Assembly (NCBI GenBank): GCA_002704325.1
Contig: PAFJ01000041.1
Span: forward strand, 36,745-43,539
Direction: 5' to 3'
Length of the DNA: 6,795 bases
DNA from: Gammaproteobacteria bacterium
GTDB lineage: Bacteria > Pseudomonadota > Gammaproteobacteria > Pseudomonadales > Azotimanducaceae
Within the stretch, counting starts at the first letter, position 1; each line of letters opens with the position of its first letter. Below are positions 5,842 through 6,795 of the stretch, one piece after another. The translations under genes were made by a program, and so were the position numbers. Under the pieces are notes generated by a model, which had not been told where the DNA came from, did not search any database, and worked only from the letters and a program-made list of their open reading frames with translations.

Positions 5842-6795
5842 TTAATGCTGTTCTGCAAGACGCATCCTATCCAACGCTTGGAAAAAGAAATCATCCTGCC
5901 CTAAGGCCCCAGCTTTGAGCACCAATGAAACCGGCTCTGGGGCAGCTTGATGGCAGTAACCACCACCCAATTCATCGAACGCAGACACCTCAACGCGGGC
6001 AATGTCGAGGGAATTAATTACCTGTCCAGAGGTTTCACCGCCAGCCACCACGAATTTCCGAAAGCCCAGAGCAAACAGACCCTGGGCAACTTCGCCGATA
6101 ATGCGGTCAGCCAGAACTGCAGCACCCTCTCGACCCAACACGGCCTGATTCTTTTCAACATCGTCAACATCATCCGAGGTGGCAATTGCCAGCGGCTGAT
6201 CCTCCGGCTGAGTTTTTACCCACGCTAAAATTCTCTGCACACACGTTACAACGTCTTCTGCCTCGAGTAGATTCACATAAAATACCGGGTGCTGTTGCGC
6301 AAATTGCTTTAGCTGGCGAAGCGTCGGCCCTGCGCAACTGCCGGCAATGACCGCCTCGCGTCCAGGCGATGCCGCCAACAGCGTCTTTTGCGAAGTCTCC
6401 AGATCTATGCCTTTGCGCTGCCGCCAAGCACGTGAGAGAAAAACCGGCAGTGCGTCCGCTCCGGTAGTTAAAGGCCAATCCAGAACCAATTCACTGATTC
6501 GTTCGAGGTCAGCGTCATCCGCAGTGTCGGCTATATAGAGTTTTGGTGCATCCGTTTTGGCCAATAGCGCTTCAACCGCCTTAACCCCCTGAACTAGGGC
6601 GCCGTGTGGAATGAGGCCCACCGGTTCTGGGGTTTGGGGCTCGAGCACTTCAACAAGATTAGAGTTCAGCATGGGTGTAACCGGGTCATGCTTTTTAAAC
6701 GAATCCGCCAACGGCGTCGCACCAATAAACATCCTGCCCTGAAACACAGTAACCGTATGCCGCGGAAAAGCCGGGCAAAATATTGTCTGGGAACC
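5842..6795 (-). CDS. otnK: Four-carbon acid sugar kinase (DUF1537, OtnK type), N-terminus outside window
   Basis: The reading frame stays open to the window edge, so the GTG at 6747 is only an internal Val codon, not a start. The 317 visible residues lack roughly the first 100 of a family that is usually about 420 long. The first residues, FCPAFPRHTVTVFQGRMFIG (6-25), match the family's C/S-PAFP-x-x-G-R-x-V-x-x-G block. They are followed by DPVTPM (37-42), the substrate-domain TTG-A-D-A segment (110-115), GSCAG (152-156) and the nucleotide-binding AGGETSG (251-257), with LKAGALG near the end. OtnK phosphorylates 3-oxo-tetronate at O4 in D-threonate, L-threonate or D-erythronate breakdown; other DUF1537 kinases use D-threonate or related acids. 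The aldolase immediately downstream favours the OtnK-type pathway over the DtnK/PdxA2 type. One oddity is GGGYC (277-281), where I recall PGVPW in typical members. The required tetronate dehydrogenase and isomerase are not in the window and may lie upstream. Confidence 0.9.
   Translation of the reverse strand, partial: GSQTIFCPAFPRHTVTVFQGRMFIGATPLADSFKKHDPVTPMLNSNLVEVLEPQTPEPVGLIPHGALVQGVKAVEALLAKTDAPKLYIADTADDADLERISELVLDWPLTTGADALPVFLSRAWRQRKGIDLETSQKTLLAASPGREAVIAGSCAGPTLRQLKQFAQQHPVFYVNLLEAEDVVTCVQRILAWVKTQPEDQPLAIATSDDVDDVEKNQAVLGREGAAVLADRIIGEVAQGLFALGFRKFVVAGGETSGQVINSLDIARVEVSAFDELGGGYCHQAAPEPVSLVLKAGALGQDDFFFQALDRMRLAEQH

Noticed and set aside
6745..6747. GTG as the start of the acid sugar kinase
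   Set aside because: The frame continues 16 codons upstream to the window edge and those residues match the family (C-P-A-F-P block). The codon encodes an internal Val.

Overview
The window looks like a bacterial chromosome segment of moderate GC with dense coding. Intergenic gaps are short, starts are preceded by GGAG/GAGG-type ribosome binding sites, and the gene families are typical of Proteobacteria. A heterotrophic, possibly marine, gammaproteobacterium is my best guess, but it rests on gene content and style only. No rRNA, tRNA, CRISPR array, transposase or phage gene was seen.

Layout from left to right. (1) Positions 1-362, minus strand: the N-terminal 120 residues of a glycoside hydrolase family 32 (fructan/sucrose-cleaving) enzyme, cut by the window edge. 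(2) Positions 363-571: a 209-base divergent intergenic region with three alternately oriented copies of CCCATTT/AAATGGG, probably operators. (3) Positions 572-3388, plus strand: a 938-residue dikinase-type phosphotransferase. It has the ATP-grasp domain, helical middle domain and swivelling His domain order of rifampicin phosphotransferase, and lacks the PEP/pyruvate TIM barrel of true PEP synthase. (4) Positions 3389-3442: a short convergent gap with an inverted repeat. (5) Positions 3443-6795, minus strand: a probable four-gene operon. In transcription order it holds a four-carbon acid sugar kinase (DUF1537/OtnK type, N-terminus outside the window), a class II aldolase, and two paralogous 'cyclase family' (kynurenine formamidase-like) proteins.

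How the genes may work together. A DUF1537 kinase next to a class II aldolase/decarboxylase is the signature of the tetronate pathway: 3-oxo-tetronate is phosphorylated, then decarboxylated to dihydroxyacetone phosphate. The aldolase here, however, keeps what I recall as the full active-site set of L-fuculose-1-phosphate aldolase (FucA), so a true retro-aldol reaction is also possible. The two cyclase-like proteins may act upstream by opening a lactone, amide or ester. Both depart in the same way from the family's metal-binding signature (Asp to Gln, a one-residue longer loop, and loss of the distal Glu). They therefore look like a distinct subfamily with altered chemistry. The dikinase-like enzyme could phosphorylate a small organic acceptor of the same pathway, but that link rests on proximity and on a shared short DNA motif upstream of it and upstream of the cyclase pair.

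The most interesting reading is an uncharacterised catabolic module for a sugar acid or related compound. The individual families are known; the combination and the altered metal sites are what deserve attention.
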